Positions 15,882-24,821 of a stretch of 36,548 nt of DNA are shown in pieces (the first letter of the stretch is position 1; each line of letters starts with the position of its first letter). This stretch comes from JALYSX01 sp036510515. GTDB taxonomy: Bacteria; Vulcanimicrobiota; Vulcanimicrobiia; Vulcanimicrobiales; Vulcanimicrobiaceae. A program made the translations under genes and the position numbers. The notes beneath the pieces are model-generated. The model did no database searches, had not been told where the DNA came from, and saw only the letters and a list, made by a program, of their open reading frames with translations. The stretch spans positions 1 to 36,548 of the forward strand of contig DATCDS010000035.1 of NCBI GenBank assembly GCA_036510515.1, read 5' to 3'.

Positions 15882-16262
15882 CTACGAACCCGGCGTATCG
15901 TCGGCGTCGATCTCGTTCTTGACCTCGAAACCGCTGACTTGTTTGTCGGCAATAAAGGTGCCGTTGATGACGACGACCGCGCCGTCGCCCATCTGGATAT
16001 GGCCGTGCGCGTACACGTTAACGCACGCGGTCTGACAGACTTGAAACGTCGTGTAGTCGTTACCGCGCTTGGACGTGTGCTGTTTGTAATTTTTGACGGT
16101 GCCGCTGACCGTAACGTGCTTGCCGTCGTAGGTGGCGGGCGCGGCGATAATCGCGTCGACGGAATCGGTCGGCGCCGGCGCGGGGCTGGGCGCGGCCTGG
16201 GCCAGCGCGACGGTTCCGCTAGCGGCGACGAAGAAGAGGGCGGCGAGAACGTGTTTGATCAT
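15882..16262 (-). CDS. Exported OB-fold-like small protein
   Basis: A 126-residue protein with a signal peptide (about 1-22, VASGTVALAQA), a PSPAPAP linker, and a beta-barrel-like body: KHVTVSGTVKNYKQHTSK, then DYTTFQVCQTACVNVYAHG and VVVINGTFIADKQVSGFEV. The pattern is that of exported OB-fold proteins. Two cysteines (CQTAC) could form a disulfide. ATG 16262 is supported by AAGGAG five bases upstream. It lies just upstream of the GreA/GreB-like gene. No ligand can be assigned. Confidence 0.65.
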   Translation of the reverse strand: MIKHVLAALFFVAASGTVALAQAAPSPAPAPTDSVDAIIAAPATYDGKHVTVSGTVKNYKQHTSKRGNDYTTFQVCQTACVNVYAHGHIQMGDGAVVVINGTFIADKQVSGFEVKNEIDADDTPGS

Positions 16263-16328
16263 CCTGGCTCCTTCGAGAACCGCCGCAGACGACCCCCGCA
16301 ACGACAAGCGCCCGACATAGCGGGGCGG

Positions 16329-17186
16329 CTAATTTAGGAAGTGGCGGAGGAAGGCTTGGTGGTTCCAGTTCGTGGCTTTGCTGAAATGGACGATGATGGT
16401 GTTGGTTGAGGGGATGACGTAGAGCGCTTGGCCGGCGGCGCCGCTGGCGTAGACGAGATCCGGCGGCGCGTTCTTGAGGCCGTCTAACCACCAGCCTAAG
16501 CCGTAGCGCGTTGCGACGGCGGTCGGCGCGAAGCATTGCGCGAGCATGTCGGCGGCGAGCACGACCTTGCCGTCGTACGTTCCGTGACCCGCGATCAGCG
16601 TGCCGAACTTGAGCCATTCGCGCGCGGCGACGAATGCGCCGGTCGGCAGCGGATGCGTGCCGTCGCTCAACTCGCGCCACGATCCGATCGTCATTCCGAT
16701 CGGATCGAGGATGCGTTCTCGTACGTACTCATGCGGCGTTTTCCCCAATGCCGCCAACTTGCGCGCGAAGACCGCGCCGAAGACTTGCAACGGAATTCCG
16801 CTATACGTAAACGTCGTCTCGGGATCGCGTTTGAGTTGCGTCTCGAGCGCGCGTTCGTACGTCGGTACCGCGTTGCCAAGACCGCCAAAGCCGATGCCCG
16901 AGGTCATCTGCAAGAGCATGCGCAGGGTCACGCGCCGGCGCTGCAGGTCGTCGCGCCATGCGGGAAACGTCGCGCCGACGGTTTCGTCGAGGGAGAGCAG
17001 GCCGTCGGCTTGCGCGGCGACCGCGGCGACACCCCAAAAACTCTTGGCGCCGCTGTAGAGGGGGTGGGGTTTGGCGCCGTCCCAACCCGCGCCGTAGACT
17101 TCGGCGTCGAGCCGCCCGTCGCGCGCGACGACGAGCGCGTGTAGTTCGCGTGCGGCCGCATAGGAAAGGGCGTCGTCCAGGCTCAC
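16329..17186 (-). CDS. Serine hydrolase, class C beta-lactamase/esterase family
   Basis: A 285-residue penicillin-binding-protein-like serine hydrolase. The nucleophile motif SxxK is S45-K48 (YSGAKSF), the tyrosine motif is TYSG near residue 148, and the GLGWWLDG block and ASGAAGQALYVIP match the later strands of the family. No signal peptide is present, unusual for a cell-wall enzyme, so a cytosolic esterase or amidase is as likely as a DD-peptidase. The start is GTG 17186; no longer frame adds a signal. The substrate cannot be assigned. Confidence 0.85.
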   Translation of the reverse strand: MSLDDALSYAAARELHALVVARDGRLDAEVYGAGWDGAKPHPLYSGAKSFWGVAAVAAQADGLLSLDETVGATFPAWRDDLQRRRVTLRMLLQMTSGIGFGGLGNAVPTYERALETQLKRDPETTFTYSGIPLQVFGAVFARKLAALGKTPHEYVRERILDPIGMTIGSWRELSDGTHPLPTGAFVAAREWLKFGTLIAGHGTYDGKVVLAADMLAQCFAPTAVATRYGLGWWLDGLKNAPPDLVYASGAAGQALYVIPSTNTIIVHFSKATNWNHQAFLRHFLN

Positions 17187-17245
17187 GCCGGTGCGCCTTC
17201 GTCGAGCGGTAGGCGCGCGCCCGCCCCCGAGCGAACGCCACGGTC

Positions 17246-17356
17246 ATGGACGAGCTACGCTGTTACCGGTGCGGGGCCGTACGCGTGATCTACAAACAGT
17301 GCAAGGCGTTTTGCGCGTCCTGCGGCCAACTGATCGCCAACTGCTGCGGCGATTAA
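17246..17356 (+). CDS. 36-residue cysteine-rich zinc-ribbon-like small protein
   Basis: ATG 17246 to TAA 17354-17356 encodes 36 residues with seven cysteines: CYRC at 6-9, C19, CASC at 23-26 and CC at 33-34. Paired CxxC motifs about 14 residues apart are what a small zinc ribbon needs. The ribosome site is weak. The gene is divergent from the serine hydrolase (59 bp apart) and is followed by a dispersed hairpin repeat. It is likely real because the cysteine pattern is regular, but the function is unknown. Confidence 0.5.
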   Translation: MDELRCYRCGAVRVIYKQCKAFCASCGQLIANCCGD

Positions 17357-17390
17357 CGTCACGCTGAGCCCCGACCAATGGCAGCACCCC

Positions 17391-17434
17391 GTGGTTCGAC
17401 TTCGGCCCTATGGGCCTACGCTCACCATGACACC
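17391..17434 (-). repeat. Dispersed hairpin repeat, diverged copy
   Basis: On the minus strand this reads GTGTCATGGTGAGCGTAG, an inner hairpin GGCCC-ATA-GGGCC, then CGAAGTCGAACCAC. It matches the paired units at 23918-24026 in both flanks, while the inner hairpin has different bases that still pair. A further TGACAC begins at 17446, 18 bases from the one at 17428, as in the other locus. Confidence 0.7.
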
Positions 17435-17455
17435 TTTCCTCACCGTGACACTTGC

Positions 17456-20400
17456 CTAGGGCGATACGGGTAGGGATTCGGCGATGGGTTTTTGTTTGGC
17501 GGCGATGAGGGCGGTGTTGATGGGAGCTAGGGACTGGACGTAGGCGTTGTAACGCGCGATCGCGGCTCGGTATTCTTTGTCGAAGCGGGCGGCGAACTCG
17601 AGGGTTTGCGCGGTTGGCGGCGCGCTTCCGTAGCTGCCGGGAGCGTCTTCGCGTAGCGCGCCGGGTCGTTGGATCGAGTCCTCGTCGTTGTGATAGTCGG
17701 CGGTGAACGTCGAGAAGATCGTGTCGCGCTGAGTCATCGCGGCGTTGAGTTGCGCGAGCAGCGCGGCGTTGCCGGCGTTGGCCGCGATCGCTGCCGAGAA
17801 CGACTTCTTCTGGGCGTCGAGGTGATTGAGCAGGGTGTTGATCTGGCCGTTGACGTGCAGGTACTTGGCCGCAAACGCGTGGCCCTTGGCGAAGTCCGCC
17901 GCCGTATACGGCGAGCGCGGATCGGCTTTGACCGCAAACGATTGCGTGTACGTGTGGCCGCCCAGCGTCATGAGCGCGGTGTAGCGCCCCGGTACGACCG
18001 AGATACCTTCGGCGGAGCCGCGATACTGCACGCGTGCGGCGCCCATCCACTGCGCGACGCCGTCGGTACGGAAATCCCAGATCGCGCGATTGATGCCGGG
18101 CTTGTTGGGCAGCGTGCGTCCGGCCTTGATGTGGCGGATCACGCGGCCATGCGCGTCGAGGATTTCGATAGCGGGCCCGACCTTGGGCGCCGTGGCTTGG
18201 TAGAAGTCGACGATCGCGCCGCTGGGCGGATTGGTGCCGCTAAATCGCGTGTAGAGACCCTCGTCGTTATCGTGGCCCAAGTATTGATACGCCGTGCGAA
18301 TCGGGAATAGCATCGAGCCTTGAGCTTGGGCCGCCGGCAAGTTTTGCAGCGACCAGAGATCGTCGAGAATCCAGACGTCGCGGCCGTGCGTGGCGATCGC
18401 GAGATCGTTAAACTGCGGCTGGATGCGGATGTCTTGCACCGACACGGTCGGCAGATTGAGTTGGAACGACTGCCACGACCCGCCGCCGTTGTAGGAGATC
18501 CACATGCCTTGTTCGGTTCCCGCGTACACCAAGCTCTTGTTGTGAATGTCCGGGCGCACGGTGCGCACGAACTGATCGGGCGGCAAGCCGTTGACGATCT
18601 TGTTCCAGGATCTACCGTAGTTATGCGTGACGAACAGGTACGGCGCGTAGTCGCCGGATTGATGGCGATCGACGATCGCGTAGGCGGTCGCCGCATCCAG
18701 CGGCGACGGGGCGACGGTTTCGACGCGTCCGAACGGGCCGACGTCCTTGGGCTCGACGCGCTTCCAGTGTTTGCCGTCGTCGAGCGTCACTTGCACCAAG
18801 CCGTCGTCGGTGCCGACCCAAATCATTCCGGCGCGCACCGGCGAGCCTTCGATATCCAGGATCGTGTCGGAATACTCCGCGGAAGAAACGTCCAACGCGA
18901 GCGGTCCGCCGGCGGGTCGCTGGTGCGCCTTGAGGTTGAGCGTGAGATCGGGGCTGATCGGCGTCCAATGCAGTCCCCGATCGGAGGATTGGAAGACGAC
19001 GTTGCCGCCGAGCCACGAGAGGTGCGGATTCCACGGCGCGAAGCCGAGGGGCGAATCCCAATTGAAGCGATATTTGCGGTTATACAGCGCGAAATCGTTG
19101 CGCGAAAAATCGCTGTAGGCCGAGGCGCCCCGGCCGGATTCGAGTTTGCGATTGTAATCCGAAACGTATCCCGTCTCGGAATCGGTCAGGATATGGTTGG
19201 GATCCGACGGATCGAAGACCGCCCACTCGCCATCGCCGCCCACCACGCGCAGCCAATCTTCGTCTTTAATGCCGGCGCGGTCGCGCGAGTTGGAGGGGCC
19301 GCAGAACCCGTTGTTGTCTTGCAGCGGCGCGCAGACCCAATACGGGTTCTCGCCGACCGACAGGTCGACGTGATAGACTTCGCCGATCGGAATGTTGCGC
19401 GAGAACGACCAGTTACTGCCGCCGTCGAGCGAGAGCGCGTAGCCGCCGTCTTCGCCGACCATCATGCGCTTGGGATCGTTGGGCGCGATCCACATCGCGT
19501 GATAATCGACGTGCACGGCATTGGCGATCTCCTTGAACTTCTTGCCGCCGTCTGTGCTTTCGGCCAGCATTTCAGAAACCGCGTAGACGTGATCTTCGTT
19601 CTTTGGGTCGACGTTGAGGTGCGTGAAGTAGAACGGACGCTGATCGACCAGCGTGTCGTCGCTGACCATCGACCAGGTGTTCCCAGCGTCGTCGGAACGC
19701 CAGAGAATACCGCCCTTGGCCTCGATGATGGCGTACACGCGCTTGGAGTCACTCGGCGCCACCGCGATGGCGATGCGGCCGGTTTGACCCGCCGGCAAGC
19801 CGTTGCCGCTCAAGCGCGCCCACGTCTTGCCGCCGTCGGTCGATTTCCAAATGCCGTCGTCGGGGCCGCCGGAATGAAACGTCCACGGCATGCGCCGGAA
19901 CTGCCACATGCCGGCATAGATGACGTCGGGATGATTGGGATCCATCGCCAGCTCCGAGGCGCCGGTCTGCGGGCCGACGTAGAGCGTGTGCGCCCAGGTC
20001 TTGCCGCCGTCGTCGGTGACGAAGACGCCGCCGTTGGGCGAGTCCTTGTAGATGTCGCCCAAGCCGCCGACGATCACGTGATTCGAATTGCGCGGATCGA
20101 TCAGGATGCGCGAGACGTACCGCGTGCCGCCCAGGCCGAGATCGTTCCAGGTCTTGCCGCCGTCGGTCGACTTGTAGACGCCGTCGCCGTAAGTGACGTC
20201 GTTGCGCGGATTGGCTTCGCCGGTTCCCACCCATACGGTGTTCTCATCGTTGGGATCGATGGCCACCGCGCCGATCGCGGCGACGGGCTCCTTCTCGAAG
20301 ACCGCGCTCCAGGTCGCCGCACCGTTGTCGCTCTTCCACACGCCGCCGCCGGCCGAACCCAGGTAATAGAGGTTCGGATCGGTGGCCGTCCCCGCGACGG

Positions 20401-20575
20401 CCGCAACGCGCCCGCCCCCAACTGCCGGCCCGATCGAACGGAACTTCAGGTTCGCGTAGGGCGCACCGGGGGTTGGAGATGGCGTCGGGGATGGCGTCGG
20501 GGCTACCGTCGCGGCCCCCGCCGCCGCAGGCAATAGGATCGCTGCACAACACAGCAAGACGAAACGACGCAGCAT
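17456..20575 (-). CDS. Exported sortilin/VPS10-type beta-propeller protein (BNR repeats)
   Basis: A 1039-residue protein with a signal peptide (1-21) and a PTPSP repeat linker (about 27-38). It then has two sets of propeller blades with repeated Asp-box motifs such as KSDNGAATW, KSTDGGKTWND, TDDGGKTWAH, RSDDAGNTW and SSDRGLHW (about residues 40-730). The last ~250 residues form an all-beta segment (VVPGRYTALMTLGGHTYTQ) and a helical tail. This architecture is that of large exported sortilin-type propeller proteins (often called glycosyl hydrolase in databases) common in Acidobacteriota and relatives. No catalytic site can be named; a binding role is as likely as hydrolysis. ATG 20575 has GGAGG seven bases upstream. 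Confidence 0.85.
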   Translation of the reverse strand: MLRRFVLLCCAAILLPAAAGAATVAPTPSPTPSPTPGAPYANLKFRSIGPAVGGGRVAAVAGTATDPNLYYLGSAGGGVWKSDNGAATWSAVFEKEPVAAIGAVAIDPNDENTVWVGTGEANPRNDVTYGDGVYKSTDGGKTWNDLGLGGTRYVSRILIDPRNSNHVIVGGLGDIYKDSPNGGVFVTDDGGKTWAHTLYVGPQTGASELAMDPNHPDVIYAGMWQFRRMPWTFHSGGPDDGIWKSTDGGKTWARLSGNGLPAGQTGRIAIAVAPSDSKRVYAIIEAKGGILWRSDDAGNTWSMVSDDTLVDQRPFYFTHLNVDPKNEDHVYAVSEMLAESTDGGKKFKEIANAVHVDYHAMWIAPNDPKRMMVGEDGGYALSLDGGSNWSFSRNIPIGEVYHVDLSVGENPYWVCAPLQDNNGFCGPSNSRDRAGIKDEDWLRVVGGDGEWAVFDPSDPNHILTDSETGYVSDYNRKLESGRGASAYSDFSRNDFALYNRKYRFNWDSPLGFAPWNPHLSWLGGNVVFQSSDRGLHWTPISPDLTLNLKAHQRPAGGPLALDVSSAEYSDTILDIEGSPVRAGMIWVGTDDGLVQVTLDDGKHWKRVEPKDVGPFGRVETVAPSPLDAATAYAIVDRHQSGDYAPYLFVTHNYGRSWNKIVNGLPPDQFVRTVRPDIHNKSLVYAGTEQGMWISYNGGGSWQSFQLNLPTVSVQDIRIQPQFNDLAIATHGRDVWILDDLWSLQNLPAAQAQGSMLFPIRTAYQYLGHDNDEGLYTRFSGTNPPSGAIVDFYQATAPKVGPAIEILDAHGRVIRHIKAGRTLPNKPGINRAIWDFRTDGVAQWMGAARVQYRGSAEGISVVPGRYTALMTLGGHTYTQSFAVKADPRSPYTAADFAKGHAFAAKYLHVNGQINTLLNHLDAQKKSFSAAIAANAGNAALLAQLNAAMTQRDTIFSTFTADYHNDEDSIQRPGALREDAPGSYGSAPPTAQTLEFAARFDKEYRAAIARYNAYVQSLAPINTALIAAKQKPIAESLPVSP

Positions 20576-20724
20576 AAGGGCCTCCGAAACACAGGAAAGA
20601 AGACGTCGATAGATTCAAAAGTCAATCAAATCCGGCCTGGCGGCACTTCGCACTCTTTACCGCCTCGGCCCTGCGTGCCATGATGCCGTCATCGGTCCAA
20701 CTTCTGTTGAGGAGATTTTCTGCG

Positions 20725-22272
20725 TTGAAGCGACTTTGGATGCTCGCAGCCGCGGCGATCGCGCTGGGCAGCGCCGCGCCGGCACTGGCGGCGCCCCCGC
20801 CCGACCCTGCGGCCGCAGCCGCGCCGGTACCCGCCCCCGATCGGGCCAGCGATGCCGTCACCCGCCACACGATCGTTTTGAACGGCCAGACGCTGGCGTA
20901 CACGGCGCGTGCCGGCACGATCACCTTGCGTAACGGGAGCGAACAGCCGACGCTGACGATGTTCTACGTCGCCTACACGCTGGACGGCGCCGACGCCACG
21001 CACCGTCCCGTCACGTTCTTTTACAACGGCGGCCCGGGCAGTTCCACGATGTGGCTGCACATGGGTTCTTTCGGCCCGGTGCGGGTCCAGGCCGGAAACG
21101 GCACGCTCACCGGCCCGCCGCCGTACACCTACGGCCCCAACCCCAACAGTCTGCTCGACAAGACCGACGAAGTGTTTATCGACATGCCGGGCAGCGGTTT
21201 TGGCCGCATCCTGCCGGCCGGATCGCCAAAGATGTTCTACGGCTTGGACGCCGACGTGCGCGCGTTCGCCCAGTTCATCCAACGCTACATCACCGAGAAC
21301 GGTCGCTGGAACTCCCCGAAGTTTCTCTACGGCGAGTCCTACGGCACGACGCGTTCGGCCGCGCTCTCCAACTATTTGGAACAGACCGATGCCATCAGCC
21401 TCAACGGCGTCGTCCTGCAGTCGACCATCTTGAACTTCGGCATCGATTACACGGATCTCTCGCCGTACGGCGGCGACGACTGGGGCTACGTTCTCTACCT
21501 GCCGTCGCAAGCCGCGACGGCCTGGTATCATAACGCCATCCCCAACAAGCCCGCCGACCTGGCCGCGTTTTTGCGCGACGTGCGCGCGTTTGCAATCGGC
21601 GAATACAACGACGCGTTGGCCAAGGGCCCTGCGGTTTCCAAATCGGAATATAACGACGTCGTCGCAAAACTCCATCGCTACCTTGGCGTCTCCGAACAAT
21701 ACATTCGCAACGCCAACCTGCGGGTGCAGTACGCAAGCCAGATGACGGAGATGCTGCGGCCGCAGGACGTTCTGGTGGGACGCCTGGACTCGCGCTACCA
21801 AACCTTCAACCTCGACGGCGTGGGCCAGAACCCAATGTGGGATACGACCGACGCGGCGATCGACGCGCCGTACACGACCGCGGTCAACGCCTATATCCGC
21901 AACGATCTGGGATACCAAACGCCGTTGCTCTACCGTTCGGAAGTCTACGATCAGATCTACGCCAACGGCGGATCGTGGGATTTCAAGCACAACGGCCTGT
22001 CGATCCCCGACGTTGCCCCCGACCTCGCGCAGGCGATGACCTACAACCCAAGCCTGAAGATCTTCTCGGCCAACGGTTACTACGACTTCGCGACGCCCTT
22101 CTTCGAGACCGAGTACACGCTGGCGCACTTGGGCATAAACCCGGCGCTCCAGAACAACATCACCTACGGCTACTACCAATCGGGACACATGATCTATCTC
22201 AATCCCGACGCGCTGCATCAACTGCACGACGACCTTTCGCGTTGGTACGACGCGACGCTGGGAGGCCGCTAA
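20725..22272 (+). CDS. Serine carboxypeptidase, peptidase family S10 (first paralogue)
   Basis: A 515-residue exported peptidase from TTG 20725, which follows GAGGAG and begins a good signal peptide (KRLWMLAAAAIALGSAAPALA); ATG 20680 would put a 15-residue extension before it. The catalytic triad is S205 in GESYG, D454 in NGYYDFATPF and H488 in SGHMIY, with the oxyanion NGGPGSS block near residue 107. It is expected to remove C-terminal residues from peptides, best at acid pH (family knowledge), in the periplasm or outside. It is followed two bases later by a paralogue and is divergent from the propeller protein. Confidence 0.9.
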   Translation: MKRLWMLAAAAIALGSAAPALAAPPPDPAAAAAPVPAPDRASDAVTRHTIVLNGQTLAYTARAGTITLRNGSEQPTLTMFYVAYTLDGADATHRPVTFFYNGGPGSSTMWLHMGSFGPVRVQAGNGTLTGPPPYTYGPNPNSLLDKTDEVFIDMPGSGFGRILPAGSPKMFYGLDADVRAFAQFIQRYITENGRWNSPKFLYGESYGTTRSAALSNYLEQTDAISLNGVVLQSTILNFGIDYTDLSPYGGDDWGYVLYLPSQAATAWYHNAIPNKPADLAAFLRDVRAFAIGEYNDALAKGPAVSKSEYNDVVAKLHRYLGVSEQYIRNANLRVQYASQMTEMLRPQDVLVGRLDSRYQTFNLDGVGQNPMWDTTDAAIDAPYTTAVNAYIRNDLGYQTPLLYRSEVYDQIYANGGSWDFKHNGLSIPDVAPDLAQAMTYNPSLKIFSANGYYDFATPFFETEYTLAHLGINPALQNNITYGYYQSGHMIYLNPDALHQLHDDLSRWYDATLGGR

Positions 22273-22273
22273 C

Positions 22274-23803
22274 ATGAAAGCATTTGGCTTATTGACGTGC
22301 GCTGCATTGGCGGCGTCCATGGCACTTCCGGCCGGCGCGGCCGAGCATCAGAAACCCGTCAACCCGCTGGCCGGCGTTCCGGCAGACGCGGTCACCCATC
22401 ACAGCATGGTCCTGCACGGACGCACGCTCAAGTACACCGCGCGCGCCGGCACGATCGTCATCCGCAACGACGCCGATAAACCGCAAGCGACGATGTTCTA
22501 CACCGCCTTCACGCTGGATGGCGGTTCGGAGCGCACGCGCCCGATCACGTTCCTGTACAACGGCGGGCCGGGCAGCGCGACGCTATGGCTGCGCCAAGGA
22601 TCGTTCGCGCCCAAGCGCGTGCTCTTCGGCAACGGCACCTCGACGCTGCCGCCGCCCTATCGGATGGTCGACAACCAGTACACGTTGCTCGACAAGACCG
22701 ACATGGTGTTCGTCGATATGCCGGCATCGGGCTTCGGACGCATCCTGCCCGGCGGCGATCCCAAGACGATTTTCGGCAGCGATAACGACACGAAAGCGTT
22801 CGGACAGTTCGTTCAGCGCTATCTGACCAACTTCCATCGCTGGAACTCTCCTAAGGTGCTGTACGGCGAATCCTACGGCACGCCGCGCACCGCGATGCTG
22901 GTCGACTACTTGCAGAATCAAGGCGTCGGCATCAACGGCATCGTGCTGCAATCGTCGATCATCAACTACTGGCTAGCGTCCTCGGATACGTACGCCGGCA
23001 CGTCGACCGACGACTGGCAATACGTGCTCGGGTTGCCGACGATGGCGGCCACCGCGTGGTACTATCACGCCGTCGCGAATCGTCCGGCCAGCCTGGCAAC
23101 GTACATGAAGCAGGTTCAGGCCTGGGACATGGGCCCGTATCGCGACGCGCTGGCGCGCGGTGCGTGGCTTTCCAAGTCGGGCTACGACAGCATCGTCTCG
23201 CAGATGCACGACCGCATCGGCCTGTCGACGACGTACATCCGCAACGCCAACCTGCGCATCGACGGGGCGCGCTTCCGCGCCGAGCTGCTGCGCGAACGCG
23301 GTTTGGAGTTAGGGCCCTACGACGCGCGCTACACGGTCTTCATGGGCGAGAACCGCAACGAGGACTCACCGCAAGTCGGCGCCGACGACGCGTCGATCGA
23401 CGCACCCTTCATCTCGACGACCAACGAGTATCTGCGCGAGGAACTGGGCTACCACACCAACCTGCAGTACCTGACGACCGCCGGCGGCATCCAGGAGGCC
23501 GGCGGCTGGGACTTCAGCCATCTGGGTTCTAAGACGCTCAATACGGCCCCGGACTTGGCCGAGGCTATGACGAGCAACCCCGACCTGCGTGTCTTTTCGG
23601 CCAATGGGTGGTACGATTCGGTAACGCCGTTTCAGACCACGGTCTACACGCTCAACCACTTGGGCATCGACCCCCGTCTCCAAGGGCACATCACCTATGG
23701 GTTCTATCCGTCGGGGCACATGATCTACCTGAACACCCAAGCGCTCGCGCAGTGGCGCGGCGACCTGGGACGCTGGTACGACAGCCTCTTGCACGGAAAA
23801 TAA
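22274..23803 (+). CDS. Serine carboxypeptidase, peptidase family S10 (second paralogue)
   Basis: A 509-residue protein with a signal peptide (1-22, ending in LPAGAA) and the S10 triad S200 (GESYG), D448 (NGWYDSVTPF) and H482 (SGHMIY). The oxyanion block is NGGPGSA, with Ala where the upstream paralogue has Ser. The two proteins align along their whole length, so they arose by tandem duplication and probably differ in substrate choice. ATG 22274 is one base after the upstream stop, with GGAGG inside the upstream coding end, giving translational coupling. A strong terminator follows. Confidence 0.92.
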   Translation: MKAFGLLTCAALAASMALPAGAAEHQKPVNPLAGVPADAVTHHSMVLHGRTLKYTARAGTIVIRNDADKPQATMFYTAFTLDGGSERTRPITFLYNGGPGSATLWLRQGSFAPKRVLFGNGTSTLPPPYRMVDNQYTLLDKTDMVFVDMPASGFGRILPGGDPKTIFGSDNDTKAFGQFVQRYLTNFHRWNSPKVLYGESYGTPRTAMLVDYLQNQGVGINGIVLQSSIINYWLASSDTYAGTSTDDWQYVLGLPTMAATAWYYHAVANRPASLATYMKQVQAWDMGPYRDALARGAWLSKSGYDSIVSQMHDRIGLSTTYIRNANLRIDGARFRAELLRERGLELGPYDARYTVFMGENRNEDSPQVGADDASIDAPFISTTNEYLREELGYHTNLQYLTTAGGIQEAGGWDFSHLGSKTLNTAPDLAEAMTSNPDLRVFSANGWYDSVTPFQTTVYTLNHLGIDPRLQGHITYGFYPSGHMIYLNTQALAQWRGDLGRWYDSLLHGK

Positions 23804-23829
23804 CCCGCAAGATGCTCCCACCCGGAGCA

Positions 23830-23872
23830 GCGGCCCGAGCGCCTCAACCCCGCTCGGGCCGCGCCTTTTTTC
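23830..23872 (+). terminator. Intrinsic terminator after the S10 pair
   Basis: CGGCCCGAGCG and CGCTCGGGCCG form an 11-bp perfect stem with a 9-base loop, followed by GCGCC and six T residues. It ends the S10 carboxypeptidase transcript. Confidence 0.85.
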
Positions 23873-23887
23873 TAGGGAACCGCGCAG

Positions 23888-24077
23888 TGTCATGTCAGCG
23901 TAGCGCCGTATGGCGCGGTGTCATGGCGAGCGTAGCGCCGTATGGCGCGGAGTCGAGCCACCGACGCAGTGTCTAGCAGCGCGTGGCTCGACTCCGGCGC
24001 CTTCGCGCCTACGCTCGCCATGACACCTCACGCCGCAATGACACCGGCGCAGCATGACACTGGCGCCGCCGTGACAC
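23888..24077. repeat. Dispersed hairpin repeat cluster: partial copy, inverted pair and TGACAC series
   Basis: A partial unit (23888-23917) is followed by a full unit (23918-23961) and an inverted full unit (23983-24026) separated by 21 bp. The pair could form one long hairpin with 44-base arms. Both full units share GTGTCATGGCGAGCGTAG and GGAGTCGAGCCAC around an inner hairpin whose bases differ but still pair (GCGCC-GTAT-GGCGC versus GGCGC-GAAG-GCGCC). Then TGACAC recurs at 24021, 24039, 24055 and 24072, 16-18 bases apart. It resembles REP/BIME-type elements. No ORF is present in this gap between the S10 terminator and crcB. Confidence 0.75.
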
Positions 24078-24099
24078 TGCGCGCGAGGGGTTTGCGTCT

Positions 24100-24489
24100 T
24101 TAGATTGCGATGCGCGCGAGCACGATGCCCGCGAAGGCGGCGATGGTTCCCAATCCCACGCTCGCCGCGACGTAGAGTGCCCCCAGCGTCGGAGCGCCTT
24201 CGCCGGCCAGCGTGACCGTTTCGAACGAGAACGTCGAGAACGTCGTGAATCCGCCGAGCACGCCAACGGTCAGGAACAGCCGCAAATTCGGCGTGACGCC
24301 GAACGCTCGCGTGAGCGCCAACTGCGAGACGATACCGATGAGGAAGCTCCCGAGGACGTTGATCGTCAGGGTGCCGTATGGAAATCCGGGTCCGAAGCGC
24401 TGCACCATCGCGATGCCGGTCACGTAGCGCGCCAGCGAGCCGATGCCGCCGCCCAACACGACGTAGAGTGCCCCGCGCCAGTCGATCAT
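24100..24489 (-). CDS. crcB: Fluoride ion channel CrcB/Fluc
   Basis: A 129-residue, four-span membrane protein of the Fluc family, which exports fluoride as a dual-topology dimer. Family marks are GGGIGSLARY in span 1, NVLGSFLIG with the conserved Asn in span 2, and the phenylalanine-box loop GGFTTFSTFS in span 3. Its ATG overlaps the DUF190 stop as ATGA, so the two are cotranslated. The upstream fluoride riboswitch makes the function nearly certain. Confidence 0.95.
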   Translation of the reverse strand: MIDWRGALYVVLGGGIGSLARYVTGIAMVQRFGPGFPYGTLTINVLGSFLIGIVSQLALTRAFGVTPNLRLFLTVGVLGGFTTFSTFSFETVTLAGEGAPTLGALYVAASVGLGTIAAFAGIVLARIAI

Positions 24490-24794
24490 TGCGGCCCGCG
24501 CAGTTGGAGCATCTGCACTTTCTCGAACGTTATGAGACCTTCGGGTATCAACTCGCGCAGCAGCGGAATCGCCTGCTCGATCTTTTCTTCGGAGTCGATC
24601 GCTTCGATGAGGATCGGCAGATTGGTCGAGAGGTCGAACGTGCGCGCCGCGTGGATCTGACGATGCGAACCGTACCCCTCGATGCCTTTAAAGACGGTCG
24701 CGCCCGCGATGCCCTGCTTGCGCAGCATTTCGACGATCGTTACATACAGCGGCTGGGCTCCGCGCCGATCGCTCTCATCGACGAAGATTCGCAT
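24486..24794 (-). CDS. DUF190 (PII-like) protein paired with CrcB
   Basis: A 102-residue soluble protein of the DUF190 family, which has a PII-like ferredoxin fold and is often encoded next to crcB (family knowledge). The sequence MRIFVDESDRRGAQPLY starts the domain, and GATVFKGIEGYGSH and PILIEAIDSEEKIEQ are typical. The frame is open to TTG 24824, but that codon lies in the riboswitch terminator's U-run, so ATG 24794 is chosen. It probably senses or modulates fluoride export with the channel (inference). Confidence 0.88.
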   Translation of the reverse strand: MRIFVDESDRRGAQPLYVTIVEMLRKQGIAGATVFKGIEGYGSHRQIHAARTFDLSTNLPILIEAIDSEEKIEQAIPLLRELIPEGLITFEKVQMLQLRGPQ

Positions 24795-24821
24795 CAACGT
24801 TGCGGTAGTGGATTCAGGCAA

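Noticed and set aside
18320..20536. A 738-codon plus-strand frame
   Set aside because: It is the antisense shadow of the sortilin-type propeller gene; its arginine/valine-rich translation shows no domain, whereas the minus strand carries regular Asp-boxes.
20689..22320. A 543-codon minus-strand frame
   Set aside because: Antisense to the first S10 carboxypeptidase, which has signal peptide and full triad.
24021..24077. TGACAC words at regular spacing as a CRISPR or iteron array
   Set aside because: The repeated word is only six bases and the spacers are as short as ten bases; there is no cas or rep gene. It belongs to the dispersed hairpin repeat.
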